A stretch of 64,000 nucleotides of DNA from Azorinus chamasolen (lineage: Eukaryota > Mollusca > Bivalvia > Cardiida > Solecurtidae): the NCBI GenBank assembly GCA_963576725.1, contig OY755241.1:72301041-72365040 (forward strand), in the 5' to 3' direction. The translations under genes and the position numbers were made by a program. Below are positions 20,806 through 32,841 of this stretch, one piece after another; the stretch's first letter is position 1; every line of letters begins with the position of its first letter. The notes under the pieces are model-generated. The model did no database searches, was not told the DNA's origin, and worked only from the letters and a program-made list of their open reading frames with translations.

Positions 20806-21213
20806 ATGGAACAAGGTTAACTGGACTTGTACGATTTCAATTACGGTACGGGCCACTGTGCAGATACCTTTTCTCTTGATGAACAAGAAAAAGAACTCAT
20901 TAAGTTGGGGCAGTCACTGGATCCGGGATACCAAAAGTCAACATCGGACAATAGTAACTCGCAGCAGAAAGAAAAACCACAGACCAGCGCTAAAAGAAAA
21001 CAACGACAGGACAGCTCTAGGCCGAAAAAAACGAAAAACAGAAACAAGTGCCGTTATCAACTTCGACTTCATCGTTACCGAAAAACATATCATATGAATC
21101 GTTGAAGGAATATATCGAAAAACTTAAAGCAGCACTGGACAATGATGCATCCATACAAGGACTAAACAAGCATGTAGATTCTTGTAAAAAGGAAATAAAT
21201 TTCATGATTAAAT
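20806..21213 (+). pseudogene. unrecognised protein-coding sequence, broken and interrupted by a transposon
   Basis: The ATG at 20806 sits in a good context (ACCATGG), but the fifth codon is TAA (20818-20820). The same frame then stays open to 21,105 and begins LDLYDFNYGTGH, followed by an acidic/Gln part (DEQEKELIKLG) and a Lys/Arg/Ser-rich part. Composition suggests the protein continues in another frame from about 21,040 (after an A-rich tract) through PLSTSTSSLPK and a helical segment KEYIEKLKAALDND. That would need a frameshift. The frame runs into the inverted terminus of the element at 21,218. Without that element and one ATTT, the frame would continue about 13 codons to a TAA near 25,770. 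I do not recognise the family. Confidence 0.4.
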
Positions 21214-21247
21214 ATTTCGAGGGTTCAACGCAATAGGGGCGTAACTA

Positions 21248-22021
21248 TATATTTTGTCAAAAATGTTTTTTTATTTTTCACTTTCTTTTTCTGTTAGGCA
21301 TAAACTGTGAAAATGGGAACAAAATGTTTTAGACATTTATATCATTTTTGTGATATTGTAATAAGGGCTGAACTCAGCTAAAAAAATTACATGCAATATG
21401 GTAGTAAGTTAACATACTACCATATTCCAGGCTAAACAGTGTCTGGTAGCCTTATTATTTTTCATGCAATACAGGCGTAAGTAAATAAATAAATGTTCTG
21501 TGAGGTCATCCTGATGACATTATAATATTTATAATATTGACACAATTCATGAACTTAAGACAGCATAACACTGTCACATTTTATGATCTTCAAACTTTCG
21601 AAGAATATTTGAAGAAGACTCAAAGGTACCGGTATGTTGTTTTTTTTCTTTTTGATTTTTTTAGTATCTTATTAAAGAAGCTAATTCAAACTTTTAATAC
21701 AGTAAAAAGTTATTATATATATATATATATATAATTTTATACAAATACATACTGAATGACTAGTTTTTAACAGAAATTTCCGACTGGTGACTGCAAACAA
21801 AAACAAAAAACAAAAACAGAAACCTAGCTTGATCCAATAATAAGATGATAAATATAATGGATGTCTATTTTCTTATAAAATTATTAATCTTAACTAATTC
21901 ACCATGTTTAATTGTGGTTTCTATTCTGTTGTTGAAGTGAAAAGGTTCACCAAAAAATAATGTGAACAATATTAGTTTGACTTTTTTTTAATGTCTTTAG
22001 AAATTTCATTGTAAGTTTTTT
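21248..22021. other. 5' interior of the 4.5-kb element
   Basis: A palindrome ATATGGTAGT ... ACTACCATAT lies at 21,397-21,426. A possible exon at about 21,537-21,628 (frame with TFYDLQTFEEYLKKTQR) ends at AAAG/GTACCGGT. A TA run follows at 21,714-21,732. No domain recognised. Confidence 0.35.
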
Positions 22022-22255
22022 TTGTGGAAGGTGCCATCAAGATGTTGCTTCAAATTAGTTTTACATCAAGGACACTCTTCCTTGAAAGAAAGACAGAAAC
22101 AGTGCTTAGCCAATTCTGCATGTGCTGTACATAAAAGTTATATCAGCACCAACAACATGGAACAAATCTTAGACAATATTCTTAGTGAAGGTGACAGACT
22201 GTACCTTAATATTTGTGAAGAGTACCTGACAATAGAGGATATACCCTGCCATGTT
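22022..22255 (+). pseudogene. cysteine-protease-like exon (herpes tegument N-type fold?), truncated by a MITE
   Basis: The frame reads HQGHSSLKERQKQCLANSAC and, 20 residues on, a segment MEQILDNILSEGDRLYLNI. The pattern H-Q-G-x-x-x-F/L ... Q-C-x-A-N-S ... L-D-x-I/V-L-x-x-G-D-x-L-Y matches cysteine protease-like domains found in several eukaryotic mobile-element proteins and, by fold family, related to the herpesviral tegument N-terminal protease. The Cys in Q-C-L-A-N would be catalytic. The exon is cut at 22,256 by an unrelated MITE, so the His/Asp half of the domain is not readable. Family assignment is tentative. Confidence 0.4.
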
Positions 22256-22991
22256 AAGCCCCGTTCCCACTGTCCCGGATTGGCCCCCCGGATGTGTGGT
22301 CCGGGGGAAAGTGTGTCAAATCGGGAGTACATCCCTGGCGGCACTGTTAACATCCGGGAAGATCCCTGATGAACCCTATTGATCCGGCAGACAGCACCGG
22401 ATGTTTTAAAATGTTTAAAACAACCGGGGGTCACCGAGATCCACCGGGAAAGATATCCAAAACCGGCTTAATCCTGGCAATTCCGTGACAACCTCATCCA
22501 CGATAGACTTTTGGTGAACACCCGGCATTGGGCCGTAATATCTCCGGTGTAGGACGGTATAGTCTCGTTTTGTACCGAGGAGTTAGGGACTGGCAAGGTA
22601 TGAGCCGGTTTGTCTGCAGGTCAACCCCCGTTTATACCCGGGTAACGCCCACTTGTCACCGGCGCATTCTCGGGATATGTCGGGGTGATACTGGTGGCCA
22701 CCGCGGCACTACCAGCGACGACCGGGGTCACACCGAATTATATCGTGTTCAACCGGGAAAACGTCGGCCCTACACCGTGCCAAACTGGAAACTAACCGCG
22801 GTAGTCCGGGGTCAAACTGGAAGATCCTGCTTCTAAATCGGGGGTCCACCGTGGCAACGTCTGGAACATGGGAATGTACATTAATTTTTTAAGAAATAAG
22901 GTCCCCTTATCATCCAGAACGCCGGCTATTTCCTCGCCGGGAAGTACCATGCGGTACCGGGACCAGCACCGTGACAGTGGGAACGGGGCTT
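22256..22991. mobile_element. GC-rich MITE with inverted termini
   Basis: The left end AAGCCCCGTTCCCACTGTCC and the right end (complement: CCGTGACAGTGGGAACGGGG, then CTT) are inverted, with one mismatch in about 22 bp. Base composition is strikingly GC-rich against AT-rich surroundings. The frame at 22,528-22,836 and the one on the other strand have no family features. It interrupts the protease-like exon. The target duplication is unclear. Confidence 0.7.
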
Positions 22992-22994
22992 TAG

Positions 22995-23840
22995 AAAAAT
23001 GTCTGAATCCAGACCTTATGTACTTCACAACAGCAGGTGTTAAGTGATTGTGTGGTGACTGTAAAATGTCACCCATACTTCATTCTCAGTGTTGTTTTTC
23101 TTCAAGTCTTTCGGGATCCTTAGTTTCTGTGATTAGTTTTAAAAATTGAATACCACTTAAGCCAGTGCTTAAGGGGGCATGAGTAGTGTTGCACTTTTCA
23201 TTACTGCTCATAAACAGACTCAAAACCGAGTCTGCAATTTTCACATTGCTGATTTTGCTTTTGAAGGATCTCTTACTTTTAGAACTTATGTACTTCACAA
23301 CAGCAGGTGTTAAGTGCTTGTGTAGCGGCCATTAAAAAGTCGCCTCATACTTCATCCTCAGTGTTGTTGTATTTTCTGGTCCTTTGGGATCATCAGTTTT
23401 GATGTTATTAGTTTTGAAAATTGAATATCGCTTAAGCTGGGCCCAGGGGCGTGAGTAGTGTTGCAATTTTCATAACTGCTCATATTGAAAAGACTCAATA
23501 AAACGAAGTCTGCAATTTTCTCTTTTTGCATTGCTGATTTTGCTTTCGAATGATCTCCTACTTTCAGAACATAATATTATGTTCTTCACAACAGCAGGTG
23601 TTAAGTGCTTGTGTGGCGGCTGTAAAAAGTCATCCTGTACTTCATTCTCAGTGTTGTTATATTTACTGTTCCTGCAGGATCATTAGTTTTGATGTTAGTT
23701 TTGATAAATGAATACCGCTTAAGTGCTTAAGGGGCAAAAATAGTGTTACACTTTTCATAACGGCTCATGAACTGACTCAATAAGACTGAGTCAGAAATTT
23801 TCCCATTTTGCTTCAGAAGGATTTCCTAGTTTCAGAACTT
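22995..23840 (+). repeat. three tandem units of a 270-290-bp dispersed repeat
   Basis: TACTTCACAACAGCAGGTGT recurs at 23,021 and 23,291 and, with one change, at 23,581. Each unit also carries TGAGTAGTGTTGCA and AAACAGACTCA-like segments, and the first two share GCATTGCTGATTTTGCTTT. A single unit of the same family lies at 34,800-35,035 and a fragment near 54,830. I know this as a common bivalve repeat. Confidence 0.7.
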
Positions 23841-25262
23841 ATTTACATGACACATTGTCACCTACTTGCAAAACTGGTCATGTGTTTATGATGGAGGATG
23901 CTCAGTTAGAGAAAATCAAGTGCAAGAATATGCTGGCCGAGCTCAAACGCAGGTTACTCTTGTGCAATTCTGAAGAATTCCACCAAACTTTACTTCTTTG
24001 ACCCGTATAGCCATAATGAATGTGGAATGGTAGTTTGTAATGGCTTTGATACTCATAATAACCTGCCATAAGAATATTGATGACCTTTGTTTGTGTATTA
24101 TTTGTTATTAAAATTCTTATAATTAGCTGTATCTTTGAAATTATCTTCTGATGTTCAGTTTGAAGTTGGAAGCCTAAAACTTCCAGGTGAATTAAATTTC
24201 CATACATATGTGGCCCATGGTTGGGTCTGTATGTCCGTGGCACAATCTTTTGATTTGGTCAAGGCAGTATTCCATCACCTTTAGTGATAGTTGTAGTTGT
24301 TATTTACTGACCTGCATTCGATGGATACAAAGGGTGTTTAATAAGGTTGCATCCGGAACCAATCTTGGTATACTATATCTGACATGAAAATGCCTTGTAA
24401 CATAAGCTTCCGCTTAGTATGTGCAAAAATCAACAAAACCGACAAAATATAGCAATGTGTAAGAAGGGCGCACGGATATACAAATATCAGTCACATGAAG
24501 AAATCACGTGATCATAACATGAATGAAAATACTCAATGAATAAAGAAGCGCAAGTCGGATGACCTTATGCAAGCAATTAGGTAATCACGCCCATAACTGT
24601 GAGTGGTCAGTTTAATCATAAGCATACTGGGAAACGGCTGAAGTGTCAGCTGCAACTGTATCATCAACTGGATAGAGTGTTAATGCATTCCCTTATAGAT
24701 ATGCAATTCCATGCCAAAGCGAACTTATTCGATATTAGATTGATACCATGCAAAGAATACTGCAGCGTCTACAACGCTTTGATTATATTTGTTTGAATTC
24801 AGTAGTTATTGCTGTACTTTCTGATTTTGTCAAAAATAATAATTATTATGTGCCTTATGAAATAATTGAGGCAAAAGAGGCTTTAGGTGACAGCATTTTT
24901 TGTGAAATTGTTTCAGATTACACTGTTCGAATATAGAGATGTAACTTATATTGTGTTACAGTGACCAGTAATTGGATGTATAAGTTAAGTTTAATTATGA
25001 AAATTTGACAGATAATTTGTAATAAGATTGAACAAATTGTTGTAAAAGCAATGATGAAATATTGAGTACTGCATTTTATTATCTAAATAAATTATGCGGA
25101 CAAAATCTAGTGCTTTGTTATACATAATACTATAATACTATTTTGAATAACAAATGACAAAATCCTCAAACTTCTTATCAGAAATCTTACTGTAGAAGAG
25201 CTTGTGGAATAATTATGCCCATCATGCATGTAAAAAAATCCAGAATAACACGAAAGAAATCT
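23841..25262. other. 3' interior of the 4.5-kb element
   Basis: A frame at 24,748-24,936 ends in a plausible protein end (VLSDFVKNNNYYVPYEIIEA and further to a TAG at 24,934), but I do not recognise it. Variants of the subterminal motif occur near 24,460 (AAGAAGGGCGCACGG) and, inverted, near 24,585 (AATCACGCCCATAACTG) and 25,213. Confidence 0.35.
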
Positions 25263-25724
25263 TGCAATAAGGGCGCAAGTCAGATGTTTTTTTATAATGT
25301 TGCAATATTTTGGATTATCAGTCCTGATCTTAAAAGTTTCATTGAAGGTTATATCTTAAAGTCCAAAAATGTTTTACTTTAAAATGTACTTACTACCATG
25401 TTGCATTGCAAAACTTCACCAAATTCAATAGAAATCTTCCTGCAATAGAGGCGTAAGTGCACTTACGCCCATCTTGCATATAACATTTCTCCAGAGTCAC
25501 TTGCAAAAGAGTGCAATAAAGGCGCAAGTCCAATATTTTAATATATACTGTTTCTTTCTTAGATTTAATTTACAGTGTTGCATATTTCCTGTAACATGTC
25601 TAATTTTAAAGCTTTCACAAAGGAATATTTGTATGTTTTTCAAAACAATAAAATAGTTTGGTTTTTTGGCTCTCCTGTAAAATCTTAAAAAATGTAGTTA
25701 CGCCCTTATTGCGTTGAACCCTCG

Positions 25725-26767
25725 ATTTTCAGAAAATAATAGATTCGAAATTCTGTTATAAATGCTAAGAACCTCCAAACCTTCATCCGGTAAAAGTAAA
25801 AAATACCAATTGCAGACATAATTTTTGCCGTATCAGATGTTTTGGTGATTTTTTAACACTGTTCAAACTGAGAGACAATGGAACTTTTTCTTCCCGCGAT
25901 GCAATTGTAATGGAGCTGTCCTTATCGAATAATAATTCAAACGTCATAAATGTTTAGTTCTATGTCTACTTAGCAATATTAGCAATATTTCATTGCTAGC
26001 AAAATGGGCTAATTTTATAATTGTCCGTTTTTTTAAGTCGTCATGTTTTTTCATCAAATGTTCACCCACTTTTATCAAATTTTTATGTGGATATATCACC
26101 TAAGCCAAGTCCGATTACCGGCAAAATGACTCCAGACACGTTTTTACCAACCAAACTTGCCTATTTCGTTCTGCAATCAATCATTCATGGATATTTATGA
26201 AGCGCAACAGTGTATGTGGTCGACCAGTTTTAATCCGACCTTCAACAAGATAATAAGTAACAGCTCTTAAAGTAATTAAACTGGTCTATTTTAGCCTTTT
26301 CCCCAAAGTTAATCACAAATCTTCATGGAAATGTGTATTGGCATAAGTTCTGCGCAAAGATTGGTAGTCACAGTCAATGTACGTTTATAGCCTTATTAAT
26401 TTGTTTTAGATTGTTTGTTTGTCTTAATTTTTTTTAAAAACAAAAATAATTAGAGATTGCGATTGTGATTTTCTTTTGAAAATATCAGTCTTAAAAGTAC
26501 AAAAATGAGTCATGCAAGAAACACCACATACAGAACAAACACTCGCCCGAACAGCAACCCAAGGAAACAGCGTACATAAGTAGAAAAAACAACAAGAGAC
26601 GCACAAACACAAAACAAACATACAATAGGAGGAAGATGGAATTTAAGTTAATTGTTTCTTGAGTATGTTTATCAATTGTTCAACTGTTTTAGGTGGACAA
26701 ACCTACCAGGAATCTAAGTAAGAACTTCTCGGAGGAAGGTACGTTGTATTTAGATATGTCGAATACT
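25725..26767. other. no gene recognised
   Basis: Starts with the right-hand ATTT and the possible continuation of the interrupted reading frame (to about 25,770). The minus-strand frame at 26,424-26,621 resembles a low-complexity GT-rich repeat, not a protein. Confidence 0.4.
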
Positions 26768-27015
26768 GTTAAATCGTGTTCGATGTTTATTCCAAATTTC
26801 ATTCTGAATATTCATGGACAAAAAAGTTATAATGAAATACGGAAGGTGGAACATTTAGTAGCCATTTTAAAACACAATAATCAGATTTAACAAACTCCAA
26901 TAGTAAACAGAGCAGACCCCGACCAGACTGCTCCTACCTGTACAGGAGCCATCTTATCTAAATCTACTCTGTTTGTAAATGCGTGAAAACACGTTAATAT
27001 AAATTCAAGGGTTAA
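26768..27015 (+). mobile_element. piggyBac-like MITE with TTAA ends
   Basis: Left GTTAAATCGTG is degraded; right AAGGGTTAA is intact. Internally, in order: TGAATATTCATGGACAAAA, AAATACGGAAGGTGGAACAT, and the full core (AAACAGAGCAGACCCCGACC ... TCTACTCTGTTTG). Matches the copies at 5.1 and 60.3 kb. The frame at 26,693-26,890 is incidental. Confidence 0.65.
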
Positions 27016-27539
27016 AAGATTAGCCCACATGCCATTATCTGTAACCTCAGCCCTTACAACATCGACTTTCCAAAAGTATTAATTATGGATATAAAAATAA
27101 TTCCTCCAGATCCGGAGAGCATAGAAGCATGTAACATACATTTACAGTAAACAAATAAAATTACGTATACCAATTATATTTACTGTCCATTGAACACCGA
27201 AAAAAAACACGAAGGCGATGACGACTTTCAATAATTACAATGTCAATAATGAAAATGATGATGGCCTTGGTGATAACGATGATGATGAGAATATTACCAT
27301 AATGATAATTGTGGTAGTGTTGATGACTGCAAAACGACTACGATAATGATGGAATTATGAAGACGAGACTTATGATGGTGATGATGGCGCAATTTATGAT
27401 ATCAACACAAAATGAACACCACGATATATGCAACGAAACGCAGAGAGACAACTAATTTAATGCCCCTAACCCTTTCCTTACTGATTATTGTAACATTTAA
27501 GTACACAACCTAATGTGTGCAATTTAACACTATTATATG
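27016..27539. other. imperfect GAT-rich tract
   Basis: From about 27,240 to 27,390 the sequence is rich in GATGATG-type repeats (GATAACGATGATGATGAG and others), an imperfect trinucleotide microsatellite. No gene seen. Confidence 0.45.
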
Positions 27540-28430
27540 GGTACACAATGCAGCTCCTGATGGAGCAGTGTCGCACGGGCCACGTGATCTGGATTCACAA
27601 TGACTACCTATGCAGCTTACATACAGTATACATATTGAACAATCACTTAGTGATAAGTACACAACACTTTAATTTGTGCAATCAAAAACTATGAATTAGG
27701 TTCATAGTGCTTGATATTGCAATATATCACAAAGGTCATGTGATCTGGATAAAAACCGACTATTAAACCAACATGCATATAGCGTAGCAAAATACATTGT
27801 GATAAAATACATATAAGTAGATTCTAATGCCACTTGGATGTGTGAAATCAACATTATGTCGTAGAAATAGTGTGGATCCTGATCGAGCAATGTCCCACGG
27901 GACACGTGATCTGGATACACACTTGTCATCCAATCGATCAATGAACAGTACCACACACTGCATAAGGCAATACATATTTTTTTCACTATCAGCTGAAGTG
28001 TATATTCAAACACTATAACAAGCAGTGTAACTAGTGTAGATCCTGTCCGAGACAAGCTTTATGGGTACCTCGATCTTGATCTACACCGATTAACAATCTA
28101 TCCAACCATCTTTCGGTATAGCAAAACACATTAAGCAGCAGATGGTATTCAAAACAGAATCAATGTACACTTATACACTACGTCGTTAGCACAAAGTGCA
28201 TTTCCAGACCTAAAAACAATGTACGACGAGTCACTAGATCTTGAACTACACCGGCAGTCTAGTCGAAATACTAGTGTCACAATATTGCAGATAACTATTA
28301 AAATCACTAACACCCGAGATATACAAACATTGTAATTAATCAGTTTGGATCCCGACCGAGCAGTACTGGGAGAGCAACTTGATCTGGATCTACGCTGAAT
28401 ATGAAGCCAGGGGACATAAAACAAAATAGA
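27540..28430 (+). repeat. degenerate tandem array, six units of about 155-170 bp
   Basis: The motif CACGTGATCTGGATTCACA recurs in diverged form near 27,582, 27,737, 27,903, 28,073, 28,226 and 28,377. It is usually preceded by a TCCTGATCGAGCAATGTCCC-like segment. Spacing is 151-171 bp. Short frames on both strands across it are artefacts. Confidence 0.55.
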
Positions 28431-31400
28431 CACAGACTAGTCAACATTATCCGGATGAAGTACTTTCATTGTCAATTTGAGACATATTTCAGCAAAGCCT
28501 TTGGATGTCACTTTATTGCGTAAGTGCTGTGATGTCATTTGGTTGGTTTGCGCTAGCAAGTCGCAACAATCGAAAGTCTGTTCGTTGTTAGCGGGGGTTT
28601 GGGGGTAGCAGCACTCAAATGATGTATCTTAGCATAAAAAGTGCGTAGAATGCGATTTTGGGGTCAAAACTCTTCAATAAACGGCATAATCGGTCTCTCA
28701 CTCGACCTCTCTTATACAGTAATATTACAATATTTTCCCGCACGGGATCGGCAATTTCGGCCATGGCAGCAAATGTAGGATCATATTATTTCATAATCAA
28801 CCATAACAGACCCTGATCAGACGGCTCCCATAGTCTACTCTGTTTGCATAGGCCTGCATAGGCATATGTATTATTGTATGGAGTAAAGGGTTATCCTTTG
28901 CCTCATGAAACTTCGTGTAAGAAATATTGACATACATGTAATAAATATTTATTAGCGGAATAATTCACAGTAGATCTCAGTAGATCTACATGAACACAGG
29001 ATGATTGGATTTTTATATAGTTTCATAAGCAAACAGATCAGGAGCCATCTGCTCTGGGTCTACTTTGTCTGCAAAGGCATAACGATGGAGTAAAGCGTCA
29101 ATATACTCAAGCCATTGTCAAATAATATATTTGCTGCATGAACCTTTGACAACACCTCTAACAAACAATAGCTTAGCAAGACAAATTCTTAGTCTCCTTA
29201 ACCCTGTACTCCATAAAATTGAAATGCGCCTTTCTACGCCTTACAAACATAAGCGATATTTTAACGGCATGTCAGTTGAGTATATTTAGTTTATTTCAAT
29301 CCAAATATTAATTATAAACATCGATGGTTAAACCTTAAGGACATTTAAATGACTTGTATAGCTCGAGCGATTTGACCTGGACCCCGACCTAATTGATTTG
29401 CATAAATAAAAAATCGTAACATTTTTCTATTTTTATCATCGGTATTGCACGTGTCCCGGTAAGCAAATATGCATGGACACACTCGTGATTGTATGGTTTA
29501 CACATGCACGGGTTATCCGTAGTTTCAGCGAGAATAGACTTCACGATTTACTGGCGGAGTTTTATTTGTACATCGTCATCTCTTTCATTATGTATTCTGC
29601 ATAAAGGTGAGGGTCCATATCAAATTGTTCGAGCTATACTGAGTTGTCGATCGCAGACTATTTCAGGCAGCATTCAGCGCGTAATATCGTGTTGTCACTG
29701 TGCATGGTTTCGATACGTCGCAATTTATTTGCTTATCAGCACGCGCTGAAATAGAAAACATCCGGTTTCTATTTTCTGTATTTGAGGAAATGAACGATTT
29801 CCAGTCAGGTTCACTTTTAATATTCCACACACTATTGTAAACAGTGTATCAAATTAAAAACGAATTAGCATCAATGTATTTCTATCGCCATTTTTCAAAA
29901 GGATAACTACCCGCAGGCCAGTTATGGCCATTTCCCCCCTTTTATACGAAGTAGTCTACAAGAGAAACAAAATGCACCAAAATACTGAATATGGAACAGA
30001 ATTACTAAACTGAACTGTAGAATAAAAAAATAAACACACGGCCTTGACCTTAAGCAGGCAATGTGAATATTAATGCTTTTGAAAAGGAGGTTTTGATGAC
30101 TACACATACATTATATTGGTTCTGTTATTTCGTGTGTGGCTCTCCCTGTTTGACTATTATTCCATATTGGTTATGTTGATAGTTAATGTCATTTTGTTTG
30201 TTCTACGATCTATAGTTAAGCGTTCATTTTTCGTTATTATGAGCACTTGTTAAGTGTAGTGTGCGTGCGCGAAAATAAACGCTTAGGGTGTCGAAACGAG
30301 GAGACAACATCACTGTCTGTCAACAACTCCGGAAATAGCTAGGTAAAACTAGATGTCTACTAAGCGAAGCGAAGAAAGTGATAAAACTGACCAACACCAT
30401 TTAAGACAATCCTTTGTTATTTTAACTCTCGTTGTATTAACCATCATGGACAAAGCACTACCGGGTCCATGAATCTTTGATTACTTCATTCAGAGTTTAA
30501 ACTCTTGCATAAGTTAGCAGTATCAGAATATTTAACCTGTATAATGCTTCCCTAGTAGCGAGGAAAAGTCAACGCCACTTGATATTTGGGTCTTATTTCA
30601 GGAAACTTGTATATTCATGAATTAAATGCCGAATCGAAGCATATGATTGTTTTGTATCATTCCATACATTGCTTCAACAGTTTTTGAAAGAAAGTGCTTT
30701 AAATAAGGATGGTATCTTAATCGACAGTTTCGAACAATGACCCGTGAGTTAAATTACATTAATAGGCTAGATCTACTCGACATTTTAAGAACATTGCTTT
30801 AGAGTTGGTCAATGTGCTAATTCAAGTTGAAGTTCTATTCTTAAGTGTATTACTTATGGATTTTCATGAGTACGTTTTGCTTTATGACAGCAATTCGAAA
30901 GCAAATAAAACAGAGAAATGAATCTGGTCTTACTATGTTTGCAAAGGTGTAGATGTGTGTTTCTATACAGAAAGAGCATGAGGTTTGTTTCTGCCAAAGA
31001 ATATAGTAGAACCTGTCTTAACCGACTATAGTAGAACCTGCCTTAACCGACCATCAAAAAGGTCCAACTATGGGTCAGTAAGGCAGGTGGTTGCGTAATA
31101 CAGGCTACAATACAGAAAGTTACTATGAACTTTCTGCACTACTTTTGCCTTATATTAAATAACCACCTGCTTTAAAGACTCGTACGTTCAATATATGTAT
31201 GTATACACAGTTACTCCGAGTTACCAGTTTTCATGTGGATAACCATTCAATCGCGGATTAACATAACGAGATAACAATTTAAAAATGAAACACGCCAACA
31301 AAAAAAGCAAATATGGCATTATTTAGCCCCTAAAGAAATGTACAGATTGTGGTAATAATTTTGGCATAAGCGCTGTCATTTTGATCAGTACAGCAAATGA

Positions 31401-32230
31401 CGTCATCACAGGCGGGTATACCTATTTTCGTGGACAGCAGAAAAATCAATAAAATCGAGGCCCTGGTGGGGTTACAAGTAAACAACCACCACATAGAGAG
31501 AAAAAAATGTCATTTCTATTTATTCATTCACTGTAAAATATTTTTATCTTCACAACAATATTTTGTAACAAGTTTGGATATATTGCCCTCAAGGCGTACT
31601 GATGATGCAGATGTCATCGAGGAAGGTGAGTACTTCTTTGCAGGAGGTGGGATGATGTAAACCTAAAAGTATATGTCTAAATTAGAAATAAATCTACTCA
31701 AAAACCATTTAAAACCATTCAAAATAGACCTATAGATCTACATTTAAAATAGCTGATGTTATTCATAAACATCATCAGCATTCGTGATTTATTTCCAACA
31801 AAATTTGTATTAGGGCCTCATAAGAAAACCACCACAGTTAATTCTTAGAATTTTTGGTGGCAACTTGGCAGAGTGGGTGTTGTCCACTTGCTCTGAAGTT
31901 TATGATGTCAGAATCAAAACATCGCGTGCGATATCGATATAATTTCCGGTAACACGAAAACAATTCTATCCCGATTAGGGGTAAACTGGAGTATACTTTT
32001 CATCGTAATAACGCCTTTCTGCCAAAGAATTTTAATAAGAATTAATTAACCCTTTACCTGTTCAATATTTATGCAAGAATAATGTCATCCTGAATATTAG
32101 CCATTTTAACAGAGGGTGTAACTTACGTTATTTCATCATCACATGTTCATCATCACCCTATGCACCACATGGTAGATTCTGTTTCCAACGATATTTTGGG
32201 TCGATTTCCATCTGTATATTTTATTGTTTT
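28431..32230. other. intergenic, scattered MITE remains, no gene recognised
   Basis: TTAA-family cores lie at 28,807-28,892 (AGACCCTGATCAGACGGCTC) and 29,034-29,100, and an end at 29,211 (TTAACCCTGTACTCC). GTAGAACCTGCCTTAACCGA occurs twice near 30,989 and 31,027, with an inverted trace near 31,087, suggesting another TA-type MITE. A consensus splice donor (GGAAG/GTGAGT, 31625/31626) follows a short open stretch, but no protein is recognisable. TTAACCCTTTACCTG at 32,046 is another MITE end. Confidence 0.4.
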
Positions 32231-32545
32231 ACTTATTTAGTGTCGTAGTGCCATAGAACCAAAATTACTCGCCCACTCATCTGTATCAATTTTAATGATT
32301 TATTACCTAATTAGAGTCGCAGTGCCATAGAGCTCTGACTGCCCACTCTACCTTTCCGTCTATATTTTTTGCGTTATTTATTGTCGCAGTATCAATTTTT
32401 ATCAATTCATATATGTGGCACTATTTGACCTTTTTAGTATCGCAGTGTTAAAAGAGCGCTCATATTTAACTTGTTTACATCAACTCACAATATAACCAAT
32501 TTAAAATCGCAGTACCTAAGAGCCGAACTCGCTCTATCCAGCTGA
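32231..32545 (+). repeat. five tandem copies resembling a SINE tail
   Basis: GTGTCGTAGTGCCATAGAAC and variants (TCGCAGTGCCATAGAGC, TCGCAGTATC, TCGCAGTGTTAAA, TCGCAGTACCTAAGAGCC) recur every 56-80 bp, several followed by CTCGCCCACTC-like strings. The same string ends the SINE at 58.8 kb (TCGCAGTGCCGTAAAACCCA before ACTC repeats). Confidence 0.5.
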
Positions 32546-32841
32546 ATCCCCATGTATCGTTGAACACAGTATGGTGCCCCTCTACTTGTAAGTAAACTAT
32601 GAATACAACTACTAGCAAACTTCAAACTTTAAAACTACATTCTACGACATCTGCAAATTCCACAAAATGGTAATTTTATATCGTTTCAACCTTTATTGTG
32701 TTTAAAGCCACTAAACCTGTGTTCTGCAAAATCGTTCCACCTACCTTCTGTTTCTATTAACAACTGTTTTCACATTGGCCCAAAAGTGGTACTTTCTCCG
32801 TTAACTTACGTACATCTATTCAACATAATACTGTAGTTAAT
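32546..32841. other. possible decayed upstream part of the Penelope-like relic
   Basis: A frame here gives KATKPVFCKIVPPTF-like text with stops, which may be degraded coding sequence. No motif is certain. Confidence 0.25.

Larger units (their letters stand above)
21218..25724. mobile_element. 4.5-kb DNA transposon-like element with 30-bp inverted termini
   Basis: Termini at 21218-21247 and 25695-25724 are inverted copies with one mismatch in 30 bp, starting CGAGGGTTCAACGCAATA. ATTT flanks both sides (21214-21217 and 25725-25728), a plausible 4-bp target duplication in AT-rich DNA. A subterminal motif, TGCAATA then 2-3 bases then GGCGYAAGT, recurs at 21465, 25263, 25441, 25512 and, inverted, at 25459-25478. 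Such repeated subterminal motifs usually bind a transposase. Inside are a cysteine-protease-like exon, an embedded MITE and tandem repeats. No transposase core is recognised, so the superfamily is open. Confidence 0.65.

Noticed and set aside
22528..22836. 102-codon frame in the GC-rich MITE
   Set aside because: GC-rich sequence has fewer stops by chance; the translation is Arg/Gly-rich without a family pattern and the opposite strand is open too.
31397..31660. Possible exon ending at a consensus donor (GGAAG/GTGAGT)
   Set aside because: The donor is good, but there is no convincing acceptor and the translation is not recognisable, so it is only mentioned in the region note.
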